Assembly: GCA_013817115.1 (NCBI GenBank)
Contig: JACDDG010000051.1
Span: 1 to 10,388, forward strand
Length of the DNA: 10,388 bases
Source: Parachlamydiaceae bacterium
GTDB taxonomy: Bacteria; Chlamydiota; Chlamydiia; Chlamydiales; Parachlamydiaceae
Reading direction: 5' to 3'
Below the pieces are notes generated by a model that was not told where the DNA came from, ran no database searches, and worked only from the letters and a program-made list of their open reading frames with translations. This document shows, piece after piece, positions 1 through 7,035 of the stretch (positions within the stretch are counted from its first letter, which is position 1; each line of letters begins with the position of its first letter). Position numbers and translations under genes: made by a program.

Positions 1-392
1 CCTATGACGCAATTAGTAGCAGCCTCGATGTCTGTAGCATTCATATCTTGCATTTTATCTTCTGCAATCTTTCTTGCTTGACTTCGAGTTATTTTGCCAA
101 CTTTATCGCGGTTAGGCACGGCAGATCCTTTCGGAAGGCTCAGTGCTTTTTTCAGCATTTCTGCAATTGGAGGCTTTTTGCATATAAATGTAAAAGACTT
201 ATCTGCAAAAACTGTAATCACGACAGGCAAGATATCGCCGACCATCGCTTGAGTACGTGCATTAAATTCTTTACAAAAAGCCATAATGTTGACACCTGCG
301 CCACCCAAAGCTGGACCGATAGGCGGTGCCGGGTTTGCTTTACCTGCAGGTATCTGTAATTTAATAAATTTAACAATTTTCTTTTTTGCCAT
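1..392 (-). CDS. rplK: 50S ribosomal protein L11 (3' end cut by window edge)
   Basis: L11 binds the GTPase-associated region of 23S rRNA with the L10/L12 stalk. I translated it from the ATG at 392-390: it begins [20 protein letters not shown], continues with the L11 signature [17 protein letters not shown] and CKEFNA, and carries the RNA-binding C-terminal domain with [10 protein letters not shown]. About 130 codons are present of a usual 141-142, so the last 11 or so codons lie to the left of the window. A GAGG Shine-Dalgarno sits 4 nt before the ATG. It follows nusG by 38 bp on the same strand, as in most bacteria, and is very probably cotranscribed with it. The N-terminal PPIGPALG loop is intact. 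Identity is very sure. Confidence 0.96.
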   Translation of the reverse strand, partial: MAKKKIVKFIKLQIPAGKANPAPPIGPALGGAGVNIMAFCKEFNARTQAMVGDILPVVITVFADKSFTFICKKPPIAEMLKKALSLPKGSAVPNRDKVGKITRSQARKIAEDKMQDMNATDIEAATNCVI

Positions 393-430
393 ATTTCCTC
401 AATACTAGTCTAGTAACGTAAGTTACAAAA

Positions 431-979
431 TTACACAGGTTCGTTTTCTTCTGAAATCTCTTCAACCTGGCTAAATTCGAGGTCATCGACGCGTGTATCA
501 CGACCGAATATCGATACGAGTACACTTAAACGTCCTTTATCATGGAAAACTTCCGTAACAGTTCCTATAAAGTTAACAAAAACGCCTTCCACAATTTTAA
601 CTGCATCACCAACTGCGAATTTGTGTTTCTGTGTAACTTTTTCTTTCTTCTCTTCGAGATCACGTAAAATTTCATCTACTTCTTTCTGAGTTAATGGCGT
701 AGGCACTGCCCCACCTAAAAACTCTAGAACACCCGCAGTTTGCTTAACATAGGCCCAAGATTCGTCAGTTAATTCCATATGTACTAAAAGATATCCAGGC
801 CATAAACGCTTCTCGACAATCTTTTGTTGTCCATTTTTAACTTCCGAAACATTTTCTGTCGGTAAAAGGACGCGATCTATAAATTCAGCTACGCCTTTAA
901 GTTCTCGCTGTTCCTCAATGGACTTTTTAATTTTCTTTTCGTGAGTCGGCACTACTTGAACAACATACCACTTATGCAT
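431..979 (-). CDS. nusG: Transcription termination/antitermination factor NusG
   Basis: NusG binds RNA polymerase, modulates pausing and Rho termination, and couples transcription to translation through S10. The 182-residue protein has the usual length. The NGN domain begins at MHKWYVVQVVPTHEKKI and contains the VEKRLWPGYLLVHM strand (about residues 57-70), TAGVLEFLGG (about 81-90) and PTPLTQKEV. After a charged linker (EEKKEKVTQKHKF) comes the KOW domain, with GDAVKIVEGVFVNFIGTV (about 124-141). The start at 979 is supported by GGAG five bases upstream. It lies 48 bp downstream of secE and 38 bp upstream of rplK in the conserved secE-nusG-rplK order. The C-terminus is acidic (EEISEENEPV). 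No key segment is missing. Confidence 0.97.
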   Translation of the reverse strand: MHKWYVVQVVPTHEKKIKKSIEEQRELKGVAEFIDRVLLPTENVSEVKNGQQKIVEKRLWPGYLLVHMELTDESWAYVKQTAGVLEFLGGAVPTPLTQKEVDEILRDLEEKKEKVTQKHKFAVGDAVKIVEGVFVNFIGTVTEVFHDKGRLSVLVSIFGRDTRVDDLEFSQVEEISEENEPV

Positions 980-1027
980 TATTTCTCCGCGCTAGCCATG
1001 CTCTAAAATCTATAAACTATACATGTG

Positions 1028-1297
1028 TTAACCAAAAATATAATGGAACACGACCCCTAAGGAGTTCAAAACACTTTGAATGGCAAGATCTATACAATAG
1101 ATGCCCAGCCCAAAAATAAATGTAGCCCCAACAACAAGTTTGCAATAGAGGCGTAGTTCATTAGGTTCAGTCCAAGTGATCTTCCCAAACTCTTCTTTAA
1201 CACTTCCTACAAAATCAAATAAGGACCAGCGCTGGGAAGCAGCTACTTGTACTGGAACTGGTTTTTTTACTTCCATAACTTTAATATCCACTGTCAT
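1028..1297 (-). CDS. secE: Preprotein translocase subunit SecE
   Basis: SecE is the small essential subunit that clamps SecY in the inner-membrane protein channel. The 89-residue product fits the short single-span form of the family. An N-terminal cytoplasmic stretch of about 50 residues includes the conserved amphipathic segment FVGSVKEEFGKITWTEPNEL. A single hydrophobic helix follows (about residues 54-82, KLVVGATFIFGLGIYCIDLA onward). The position between tRNA-Trp and nusG is diagnostic. The ATG at 1297 has no strong Shine-Dalgarno (only a GAG a few bases upstream), so translation may be modest; no better in-frame start is visible. Identity rests on both the K-x-x-W-T/P motif and gene order. 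Confidence 0.95.
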   Translation of the reverse strand: MTVDIKVMEVKKPVPVQVAASQRWSLFDFVGSVKEEFGKITWTEPNELRLYCKLVVGATFIFGLGIYCIDLAIQSVLNSLGVVFHYIFG

Positions 1298-1357
1298 AGT
1301 ACGCTCATTTTTTTTGAGTCATATAGGAACTACTAGCAAGAGACATCCTGGGCAAAA

Positions 1358-1430
1358 CGAGTGCGGAGGGGATCGAACCCCCGACCGGCGGCTTTGGAGA
1401 CCGCTGCTCTACCAGCTGAGCTACACACCC
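1358..1430 (-). tRNA. tRNA-Trp (anticodon CCA)
   Basis: I folded this by hand on the minus strand. The acceptor is GGGTGTG paired with CGCACTC (two wobbles) and the discriminator is G. The D arm is GCTC-AGCTGGTA-GAGC. The anticodon stem GCGGT/GCCGC encloses the loop CTCCAAA with anticodon CCA. The variable loop is CGGTC and the T arm GGGGG-TTCGATC-CCCTC. The 73-nt length is normal, and the 3' CCA is not encoded, since TTT follows the discriminator. It lies between tuf and secE, as in other chlamydiae, and is probably cut from a tuf-secE precursor. Confidence 0.97.
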
Positions 1431-1436
1431 AATATC

Positions 1437-1600
1437 TCGTACACAGTAAAGTTTTTATTGACTTCCTCGACTGACTTAAAGCCCCGGGGTTTCGGTCTTG
1501 TAAGTGGATTCGTATTAAATAATACTGACCCACTTACGAGACGCAACCGTGGGAGCTTTCAATCAACCTAAAGCATCACTAAAAACTTTACTATGTACTA
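1437..1600. repeat. Long imperfect palindrome between tuf and tRNA-Trp (element 1)
   Basis: The two ends are near-perfect inverted repeats. The left arm starting at 1439 and the complement of the right arm ending at 1598 agree at 21 of 23 positions, both reading GTACA-y-AGTAAAGTTTTTA. The centre is a second strong stem: GTCTTGTAAGTGG (about 1495-1507) against CCCACTTACGAGAC, with the apical hairpin GTATTA-AA-TAATAC (1512-1525) exactly on the symmetry axis. The segment between is less well paired. It fills the gap between tuf and tRNA-Trp, so it would be transcribed in the tuf-tRNA-Trp-secE precursor. It may be a MITE-like sequence or a structured RNA processing site; the sequence alone does not decide. 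No coding potential is seen. Confidence 0.88.
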
Positions 1601-1639
1601 GAATTAAACCAAAAATTTTGGATTATTCTAGATTAAAGA

Positions 1640-2824
1640 CTATTTGATAATTTCTGAAACAGTTCCCGAACCAATAGTACGCCCGCCTTCACGAATAGCG
1701 AAGCGCATTCCTTTTTCAAGGGCTACAGGTTGGATTAGTTCTACAGTAATTTCAACGTTATCTCCTGGCATAACCATCTCGACGCCTTCAGGCAATCCAA
1801 CTGTACCAGTCACATCTGTTGTACGGATGTAAAGCTGTGGTCTGTATCCGCTGAAGAATGGCTTATGACGGCCGCCTTCTTCTTTGGTAAGAACATAGAT
1901 AGTACCTTTAAATTGAGTGTGGGGCGTGCAAGTACCTGGCTTTGCTAATACCATACCGCGCTCAACATCTTTCTTATCAAGACCGCGCATTAGGACACCG
2001 ACATTCTCGCCGGCACGCGCTTCGTCGAGAAGCTTGTTGAACATTTCCAAACCAGTAGCTGTTGTTTCTCTTGTAGCACCAAGACCAACGAGTTGTAATT
2101 TATCGTTAATACGAACGATACCTTGTTCAACACGTCCTGTTGCTACAGTTCCACGACCTGAAATCGAGAACACGTCTTCAATAGGCATTAGGAATGGCTT
2201 ATCAACTTCACGAGCAGGAGTAGGGATTTTTTCATCGACTGTTTTCATCAAAGTTTCGATAGATTCCACCCACTTAGGATCTCCTTCAAGAGCTTTAAGT
2301 GCTGAACCACGAATAATTGGTACATCTGTGTAGCCTTTTGATTCTAGAAGTTCATGCATTTCAAGTTCTACGAGTTCTAGCAAATCTTGGTCTGCTTCGC
2401 CTAGCATATCGCACTTGTTTAGGTAAACAACGATAGCTGGGACACCAACTTGTCTTGCTAGCAAAATGTGTTCACGCGTTTGAGGCATCGCACCATCTGT
2501 TGCAGCGACTACAAGTATAGCTCCATCCATTTGTGCAGCACCCGTGATCATGTTTTTGACATAGTCGGCGTGTCCTGGGCAATCGACGTGAGCATAGTGA
2601 CGTGCTTCAGTTTCATATTCTACGTGAGTAGAGTTAATCGTAATTCCCCGAGCTTTTTCTTCTGGGGTATTATCAATCGAAGCATAATCTCTAAATTTTG
2701 CTCCGCCATGTGAGGCAAGAGTCTTAGTGATTGCAGCTGTTAATGTTGTTTTGCCATGATCGACGTGACCAATGGTTCCAATATTAACGTGTGGCTTTTC
2801 TCTTTTAAAAGTTTCTTTTGCCAT
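1640..2824 (-). CDS. tuf: Translation elongation factor Tu
   Basis: EF-Tu delivers aminoacyl-tRNA to the ribosomal A site as a GTP complex. The 394-residue protein is full length and strongly chlamydial in sequence. Domain 1 (about 1-200) holds the P-loop GHVDHGKT (19-26), the switch I region EEKARGITI, the G3 motif DCPGH (81-85), the G4 motif NKCD (136-139) and the G5 SAL (174-176). Domains 2 and 3 follow, with [47 protein letters not shown] and the terminal [21 protein letters not shown] eight bases upstream supports the ATG at 2824. It lies between tRNA-Thr and tRNA-Trp, with a promoter just upstream of tRNA-Thr. Only one copy is visible here. Confidence 0.99.
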   Translation of the reverse strand: MAKETFKREKPHVNIGTIGHVDHGKTTLTAAITKTLASHGGAKFRDYASIDNTPEEKARGITINSTHVEYETEARHYAHVDCPGHADYVKNMITGAAQMDGAILVVAATDGAMPQTREHILLARQVGVPAIVVYLNKCDMLGEADQDLLELVELEMHELLESKGYTDVPIIRGSALKALEGDPKWVESIETLMKTVDEKIPTPAREVDKPFLMPIEDVFSISGRGTVATGRVEQGIVRINDKLQLVGLGATRETTATGLEMFNKLLDEARAGENVGVLMRGLDKKDVERGMVLAKPGTCTPHTQFKGTIYVLTKEEGGRHKPFFSGYRPQLYIRTTDVTGTVGLPEGVEMVMPGDNVEITVELIQPVALEKGMRFAIREGGRTIGSGTVSEIIK

Positions 2825-2868
2825 TTTGTTAGCTCCGGTACTTTTTTAATGTTTGTTTCGTTCTTTTC

Positions 2869-2940
2869 TGCCCAGAATAGGAATTGAACCTACGACCTTT
2901 TGCTTACCATGCAAGTGCTCTACCACTGAGCTATCTGGGC
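2869..2940 (-). tRNA. tRNA-Thr (anticodon GGU)
   Basis: I folded this by hand on the minus strand. The acceptor is GCCCAGA paired with TCTGGGC and the discriminator is A. The D arm is GCTC-AGTGGTA-GAGC. The anticodon loop ATGGTAA gives anticodon GGT. The T arm is GTAGG-TTCAATT-CCTAT. The length is 72 nt. The outermost anticodon-stem pair (C with A) is a mismatch; the other four pair. It sits 44 bp upstream of tuf and is expected to be cotranscribed with it. CCA is not encoded. Confidence 0.96.
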
Positions 2941-2951
2941 ATATAATTTAT

Positions 2952-2980
2952 GTGTTTCACCGGACTACTGCCGGAAACAC
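2952..2980 (-). other. Stem-loop at the 5' end of the tRNA-Thr/tuf transcript
   Basis: GTGTTTC and GAAACAC form a 7-bp stem, extended inward by CGG/CCG across a two-base bulge, with loop CAGTAGT. It lies just where a transcript from the promoter at 2984-3012 should begin (about 2977) and 11 bases before the mature tRNA-Thr. No T-tract follows, so it is not an obvious terminator. A role in leader stability or tRNA 5' processing is inference. Confidence 0.6.
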
Positions 2981-2983
2981 GTC

Positions 2984-3012
2984 AGTATAGATTGTCTGCT
3001 AAAATACAGCAA
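2984..3012 (-). promoter_or_regulatory. Sigma-70-type promoter for tRNA-Thr/tuf operon
   Basis: On the minus strand TTGCTG (3012-3007), a spacer of 17 and TATACT (2989-2984) match the housekeeping consensus at four and five positions. The predicted start is near 2977, about 37 nt before tRNA-Thr. Its -35 box directly follows the infA terminator, so infA and the tuf operon appear to be separate transcription units. Confidence 0.7.
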
Positions 3013-3013
3013 G

Positions 3014-3040
3014 AAAAAAACAAGATTCTCTTGCTTTTTT
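3014..3040 (-). terminator. infA: Intrinsic terminator after infA
   Basis: On the minus strand CAAGA-GAA-TCTTG forms a tight hairpin, followed by seven T residues. A preceding AAAAAAG can pair with the T tract to give a 12-bp stem. It begins six bases after the infA stop codon. The A-rich arm could also allow it to work on the plus strand. Confidence 0.8.
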
Positions 3041-3046
3041 CGAACT

Positions 3047-3265
3047 TCATCTTTGCCGGAATGTAATGCGCGCTTTTGTTAGATCATATGTCGACATTTC
3101 AACTGTGACATTATCACCGACAAGCACACGAATATTCTTCATGCGCATTTTACCGCATAGATGAGCGTTCACTTGCATTCCATTTTGCAATGCAACTCGG
3201 AAGGTCATGTTGGGCAATAATTCCTCAACTACACCTTCAAGTTTGATCGTATCTTCTTTTACCAT
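3047..3265 (-). CDS. infA: Translation initiation factor IF-1
   Basis: IF-1 binds the A site of the 30S subunit and helps fidelity of initiation with IF2 and IF3. The 72-residue protein is the canonical length and consists of one S1-like OB fold: [21 protein letters not shown], then the near-invariant stretch AHLCGKMRM (about 34-42), [13 protein letters not shown] and [13 protein letters not shown]. Chlamydial IF-1 reads almost the same. Shine-Dalgarno pairing is weak (AAGAAAG upstream of the ATG at 3265). A strong promoter lies about 70 bp upstream and a terminator directly follows, so it looks monocistronic. It heads the infA/tRNA-Thr/tuf order typical of chlamydiae. Confidence 0.97.
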   Translation of the reverse strand: MVKEDTIKLEGVVEELLPNMTFRVALQNGMQVNAHLCGKMRMKNIRVLVGDNVTVEMSTYDLTKARITFRQR

Positions 3266-3341
3266 GTATTCTTTCTTGTCTGTGAGCGCATAGCTTGCCT
3301 AAAAGCAGATGAGCGTATATTTTTGCGAGGCAACTTACCCA

Positions 3342-3369
3342 ATAATAACAGAGCAAGATTAAATGTCAA
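3342..3369 (-). promoter_or_regulatory. infA: Sigma-70-type promoter for infA
   Basis: Minus strand: a perfect -35 TTGACA (3369-3364), a spacer of 16 and -10 TATTAT (3347-3342, five of six consensus). The start would be near 3335, giving a leader of about 70 nt before the infA ATG. Confidence 0.75.
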
Positions 3370-3518
3370 CACCGAAAACGATGAAAAGCAAAAAAAAACA
3401 AAGGTACAAAGTTATTCCTTAAAAAAATGGCATAAAAGATGTATTCTAAGTGCCGGTTTTGTAGTATCTATGGTTTGAGGAACCTTGAAAGAATTAGGAA
3501 TTGAAGAGAAATAATCGC
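3370..3518. other. AT-rich intergenic stretch, no gene seen
   Basis: This part of the gap between divergent infA and mutM is A-rich, with stops in every frame and no tRNA-like fold. If mutM has its own promoter it should be here or inside element 2, but I see only weak hexamers such as TTGAAA followed by an AAATAA-like box. I do not call it. Confidence 0.5.
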
Positions 3519-3538
3519 TTACCACGTCCATCAACATG

Positions 3539-3671
3539 ACACCCTACCTGATTGAAAGCCGGTTGCGAGCTCGTAAGCGGGCCCATATTGACACCCCTTT
3601 GGACCCACTTACAAGCTCTCGCAGCCGGCTTTCAATCAGCTAGGTGTTAATAAAAACATTACTACGTGCTA
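3539..3671. repeat. Long imperfect palindrome upstream of mutM (element 2)
   Basis: The left arm (3539-3590) and the complement of the right arm (3602-3647) align almost throughout. Shared blocks are ACACC, CTGATTGAAAGCCGG, TGCGAG and GTAAG-y-GGG, around a short unpaired centre. The right end continues to 3671 with a terminus that, read inward, is TAGCACGTAGTAATGTTTTT. That closely matches element 1 (TAGTACATAGTAAAGTTTTT). The left terminus is poorly kept: only a TACCACGT-like trace near 3519. Element 2 therefore belongs to the same family as element 1 and ends two bases before the mutM ATG. Confidence 0.88.
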
Positions 3672-3673
3672 AA

Positions 3674-4498
3674 ATGCCTGAATTACCTGAAGTAGAAACA
3701 ATCGTGCGCGAACTTTGTGCCTGCCATTTAGTTGGCACGCAGATCAAAGAGGCTTTAGTTTTTTGGGATCGCACCATAGCAACTCCGTCCCCAAAAGAAT
3801 TTTGCGATTCAATAGGCGGTCAAACGATTTTAAATATTAGTCGGAGAGGAAAATTTATTGCCTTTACTCTAAGCAATTACACATTGATTGTACATTTACG
3901 AATGACAGGAAAATTTTTTCTTTCCAAAAAAAAGCTTGTGTCGGCTTTGCACGAGCGCGTACACCTCCACCTTACAAATGGATGGTACCTGCATTACAGC
4001 GACCAACGAAAATTTGGAAAATGGTATTTGGTAAGCAATCCTGAAGCAACATTTGATAAACTTGGACTTGAACCTTTTTCTAATAAATTCACTTTAAAGG
4101 CATTTCAGAAAGTTATTTCAAGAGGAACTTCTCAAATAAAGCCATTTTTGCTTAACCAACGCAACGTTGCGGGATTAGGTAATATTTACGTTGATGAAGC
4201 ATTGTGGGAATCAAAAATTGCACCTACAAGAAAAGCCAGTAGTTTATCCTTGGTTGAAATCAAAACGTTACATAAGGCCATTAAGCATGTTCTTAAACAA
4301 GGTATTGCCCATATGGGGACTAGCTTAGGCACCACACATGCTAATTACTTTAGCGTCAGTGGTCGTCGCGGGTTCCATCAAAATCAGCTAATGGTATTCC
4401 GAAGGGATGGATTCCCTTGCCCTCGATGCAATACCACAATTATTAAGATTAAACTTGCCCAACGCGGCACCCACCTATGCCCTAATTGCCAAAAGTAG
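3674..4498 (+). CDS. mutM: Formamidopyrimidine-DNA glycosylase (MutM/Fpg)
   Basis: This is a base-excision repair enzyme that removes 8-oxoguanine and formamidopyrimidines and nicks by beta/delta elimination. The start is fixed by chemistry: the protein must begin MPELPEVET so that Pro2 becomes the N-terminal nucleophile, with Glu3 beside it. Lys60 in RRGKF matches the conserved lysine. The H2TH region carries NQRNVAGLGNIYVDEALW. The C-terminal zinc finger has Cys249, Cys252, Cys269 and Cys272 in C-x2-C-x16-C-x2-C spacing, with the conserved Arg264 (QRGT). At 274 residues it is full length and looks active. An in-frame GTG ten codons upstream lies inside repeat element 2 and is rejected. No clear Shine-Dalgarno precedes the ATG, unusual beside its neighbours. 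It is convergent with the yihY gene, 75 bp away. Confidence 0.97.
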   Translation: MPELPEVETIVRELCACHLVGTQIKEALVFWDRTIATPSPKEFCDSIGGQTILNISRRGKFIAFTLSNYTLIVHLRMTGKFFLSKKKLVSALHERVHLHLTNGWYLHYSDQRKFGKWYLVSNPEATFDKLGLEPFSNKFTLKAFQKVISRGTSQIKPFLLNQRNVAGLGNIYVDEALWESKIAPTRKASSLSLVEIKTLHKAIKHVLKQGIAHMGTSLGTTHANYFSVSGRRGFHQNQLMVFRRDGFPCPRCNTTIIKIKLAQRGTHLCPNCQK

Positions 4499-4503
4499 AT
4501 ATT

Positions 4504-4576
4504 TGGTTAAAGTTGACATGCGCTTGTACCATGTCATTTGATTTGAAAGCTCCCACTAAACTTTATTCTCGAGCTA
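4504..4576. repeat. Probable decayed, internally deleted copy of the palindrome family
   Basis: Between the convergent mutM and yihY stops, 4538-4556 reads TTGATTTGAAAGCTCCCAC. With one inserted T this equals the complement of element 1 at 1550-1567. It is followed at once by an end-like sequence whose complement is TAG-CTCGAGAATAAAGTTT, resembling the element 1 terminus. TAAAGTT near 4508 mirrors AACTTTA near 4559. The copy seems to have lost its centre. The yihY stop codon TAG (4576-4574) coincides with the first three bases of this terminus. The long match is directly visible; the deletion history is inference. Confidence 0.5.
4514..4536 (+). terminator. Weak stem-loop after mutM, possible terminator
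   Basis: TGACATG and CATGTCA form a perfect 7-bp stem around a 9-base loop, 15 bases after the mutM stop, followed by a short T-rich run (TTTGATTT). The tail is poor for an intrinsic terminator. It could also serve the converging yihY transcript. It lies inside the probable repeat remnant. Confidence 0.35.
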
Positions 4577-5833
4577 CTGTTTTTTTGGCTCATACAATTT
4601 ATCAGCTAAATCATTTAATGTTAAGTTGTCATTTGAATCGAGAACAGCTGTATCAAATTGCGAAAGAGCAATTTCGTATTCACGATCATCTCCCCTCGAC
4701 ATAATCGCAAATTTTAGTGACTTTTCTTCTAATGCATCAAATATTGTTTTCATCGACATTTCACGAGGATTTTTTGCCGGAAGATAGGCTCCGTACTGAT
4801 CTATAGCTAAGATATTTGCTTCAAAAAGTTCAGATGCAATAAAAGCGATTACTCGATTAGAGGCCCCAATTTCATGTGAAATTTCCTGTACTGTTACAGG
4901 TTTTTTCCCTTTTAAAAACTCTGAGCAGCAATAAGAACAGATGGCAAGGCCTATGTATTTTTTGGAAACCATTTGCAAGGCTCCATCACTGCTCGTCGAA
5001 GTTAGTTCGAAATGATAAGCGACCTCTGCTCCCAGCAATACGATTTGCCAACTTAGATTCACCCAAACCAAAAACAAGGGTAAAGCAGCAAAACTCCCAT
5101 AAATGGCACTGTATCCAGCTACTCCTATTTGGAATTGAATATATATCCAATTGACAATTTGATATAGAGTTCCCGCAAAAATGCCTCCAAAAACCGCCCA
5201 GCGCCACTGAATCGTCGTATTGGGTAAAACAAGATACATGAAACTAAATAATATCCAATTCAATATAAAGGGAACATATCTTAGAAAAAATAACAAATAG
5301 GGACTGACAACTTGTATCAGGGCATTTTGATCAGATATTTTTGTGACTAAAGTAATTGCATAAATTGAAAGACTGCTTGAAAGCACAAAAAATATTGGGC
5401 AAAAAATTATGATTGCTAAATAGTCGGTTAATTGTCGACCGTAGGGGCGCTGAGTTCTTACCTCCCAAATTTCGTTTAGGGAGGATTCAATTTTGCTGAG
5501 AAGCTGGACAGAGGTCCATAAAAGAAGTAGTAGTCCAACCGAGGCAATGACCCCACCGTGGGCCTGCTCAAGAGCTTTATAGGAAAATGAAATTAATTGA
5601 TTACCGATTTCACTTTGTTCTAATCTTGCCTGTACTTCAGACTGCATATAGCTTTCAAACCCAAATCCCTTAGCTATACCAAACGCCACTGCCAATACTG
5701 GAATTATAGACATTAATGTATAGAAGGTCAGGGAGGAAGCCTTGGAAAAGCAGTCATCCTTAATAAAACCATGTACCGAAGCTGAAAGATTAGCCAGAAT
5801 ACGATTAGATTTTTGGATCCATTTTTTTTTCAT
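4574..5833 (-). CDS. YihY/BrkB family inner-membrane protein with C-terminal winged-helix-like extension
   Basis: YihY family proteins are multi-pass inner-membrane proteins, once mis-assigned as ribonuclease BN; the biochemical role is unsettled. Of 419 residues, about 1-280 make up the membrane domain. The family N-terminus is DDCFSKASSLTFYTLMSIIPVLAVAFGIA, followed by GGVIASVGLLLLLWTSVQLLSKIESSLNEIWEV, and there are about six hydrophobic helices. The last core block is YGSFAALPLFLVWVNLSWQIVLLGAEVAYHFE. Residues of about 300-419 are soluble. They include VTVQEISHEIGASNRVIAFIASELFEANILA, which looks like a winged helix, then YLPAKNPREMSM, a pattern common in longer family members. It starts 53 bp after the AI-2E family gene and is probably in an operon with it. 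Specific function unknown. Confidence 0.88.
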   Translation of the reverse strand: MKKKWIQKSNRILANLSASVHGFIKDDCFSKASSLTFYTLMSIIPVLAVAFGIAKGFGFESYMQSEVQARLEQSEIGNQLISFSYKALEQAHGGVIASVGLLLLLWTSVQLLSKIESSLNEIWEVRTQRPYGRQLTDYLAIIIFCPIFFVLSSSLSIYAITLVTKISDQNALIQVVSPYLLFFLRYVPFILNWILFSFMYLVLPNTTIQWRWAVFGGIFAGTLYQIVNWIYIQFQIGVAGYSAIYGSFAALPLFLVWVNLSWQIVLLGAEVAYHFELTSTSSDGALQMVSKKYIGLAICSYCCSEFLKGKKPVTVQEISHEIGASNRVIAFIASELFEANILAIDQYGAYLPAKNPREMSMKTIFDALEEKSLKFAIMSRGDDREYEIALSQFDTAVLDSNDNLTLNDLADKLYEPKKQ

Positions 5834-5886
5834 CTCTATATCTCTTGGGTCGGTATCAAATTTGTCACCTTTGAGTGAGCTTCCCG

Positions 5887-6960
5887 CTATCCTTCTACTT
5901 TTTCAGAAGCTTCTTTTATTTCGATAACATCTCTTACTATAGACTGACAGACCGCATACAAGGGAGTTATTACAAATAACCCAAGAAATCCACCAAGACT
6001 AAATCCTAGCACGAGTAATAGAATGATTGTTGTAGGGTGTATATTTAATGTATACCCGACAATTCGGGGTGAAATTAGATTTAAATCTAACAAATGCACT
6101 GCAATAACCACAAAAATAACTTTAAAAGCCATAAATGAACTGCCTGAAAGTCCTATCAAAACGGCGGGAATTGTTGAAATAAAAGGACCGCAAAAAGGGA
6201 TTAAATTGAAGACAAATGCTAAGAAGGCCAATGCATATGCATAATTTAATCCAATAATACTGTAGCCAATAAAAATCAAAATTCCCACGATGCACGCCAC
6301 TAAAACCTGGCCATTTATATATTGAGCTAACGTTTTGTCGACATTTTCCGTAATTTGATTGATGCTTTTTCTTTTCGAAAATGGGAATATGTCGATAGCT
6401 CCGGAAAACATTCCATAATCTTCTTTTAAGAGATAAAACAATAAAAAAGGTGTGACAATAAGATATGAAGCAATTTGTGCGAGGGAGCTTAAGGCAAAGG
6501 TGATATTATTTAAAATGTACTGCATCAGTTCTTTACCATAAAAAATTAAGCTTTCCTGCAGCTGTTTTTCATTCAATGAAGTAAAGTTAAATGAATTTAA
6601 AAAATCCATTGTTTTCCCTTCAACTTCTTTCATTTTTTCTTTTGGAGTTGCAGTAAATTCATTGACCTGCTCGCTCAGAAACGGCCAGATGAACATCACT
6701 ACCAAGCCAAAACAAATACAAAGAAGTATGAAAATCAGCGTAATCGCTAAAATACGAGGAACATTTCTCTCTACTAAAAAATCCCGGATCGGCCTGGCAA
6801 CATAATACAAGACTTGTGCGATAATAATTGAAAATATCAGATTGGATATCAGGCCCAAGAATGTTGCTAAAAAAGGCAATATTTGAAAAGCCATGTAGAT
6901 ACATAAAAAAATTGTAAGAGTCGTAACGCATAGCTTGAACAACTTTTTGTTATACCACAT
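5887..6960 (-). CDS. AI-2E family transporter (PerM/YdiK-type permease)
   Basis: This is an integral membrane protein of the AI-2E/PerM family. Members have been linked to autoinducer-2 export or Na+/H+ antiport, so no substrate can be assigned here. The 357-residue chain has about eight hydrophobic spans. After two early helices comes the amphipathic region YYVARPIRDFLVERNVPRI, then a soluble stretch of about 70 residues. The family core follows: FNLIPFCGPFISTIPAVLIG and then HLLDLNLISPRIVGYTLNIHPTTI. The last helix block is LGFSLGGFLGLFVITPLYAV. I prefer the ATG at 6960, with AGAGGTGG about 8 nt upstream, over a GTG four codons earlier that would overlap that ribosome binding site. It leads a two-gene unit with the downstream yihY-like gene. 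Repeat element 3 lies 75 bp upstream of the start. Confidence 0.9.
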   Translation of the reverse strand: MWYNKKLFKLCVTTLTIFLCIYMAFQILPFLATFLGLISNLIFSIIIAQVLYYVARPIRDFLVERNVPRILAITLIFILLCICFGLVVMFIWPFLSEQVNEFTATPKEKMKEVEGKTMDFLNSFNFTSLNEKQLQESLIFYGKELMQYILNNITFALSSLAQIASYLIVTPFLLFYLLKEDYGMFSGAIDIFPFSKRKSINQITENVDKTLAQYINGQVLVACIVGILIFIGYSIIGLNYAYALAFLAFVFNLIPFCGPFISTIPAVLIGLSGSSFMAFKVIFVVIAVHLLDLNLISPRIVGYTLNIHPTTIILLLVLGFSLGGFLGLFVITPLYAVCQSIVRDVIEIKEASEKVEG

Positions 6961-7035
6961 GTCAAATCCCACCTCTCAAAGTATTGCACTACAAAGAATC
7001 TTCACTATTTAGATTATTTGGTATCTAATGCACTT

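Noticed and set aside
1333..1533. Minus-strand ORF of 66 codons
   Set aside because: It translates the tRNA-Trp and part of element 1; an artefact.
1176..1571. Plus-strand ORF of 131 codons
   Set aside because: It runs antisense through secE, the tRNA-Trp and element 1; a chance open frame.
1609..1621. CCAAAAATTTTGG palindrome after tuf as terminator
   Set aside because: The stem is very AT-rich with no proper T tail; tuf is expected to be transcribed into tRNA-Trp and secE.
3644..3673. N-terminal extension of MutM from an upstream GTG
   Set aside because: The catalytic proline must be residue 2 after Met, so MPELPE at 3674 is the true start; the extension is translated repeat sequence.
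4486..4704. Plus-strand ORF of 72 codons after mutM
   Set aside because: It overlaps the mutM end and the yihY-like 3' end on the opposite strand, and its product has no recognisable character.
6961..6972. Upstream GTG start for the AI-2E family gene
   Set aside because: It would lie within the AGAGGTGG ribosome binding site that fits the ATG at 6960.
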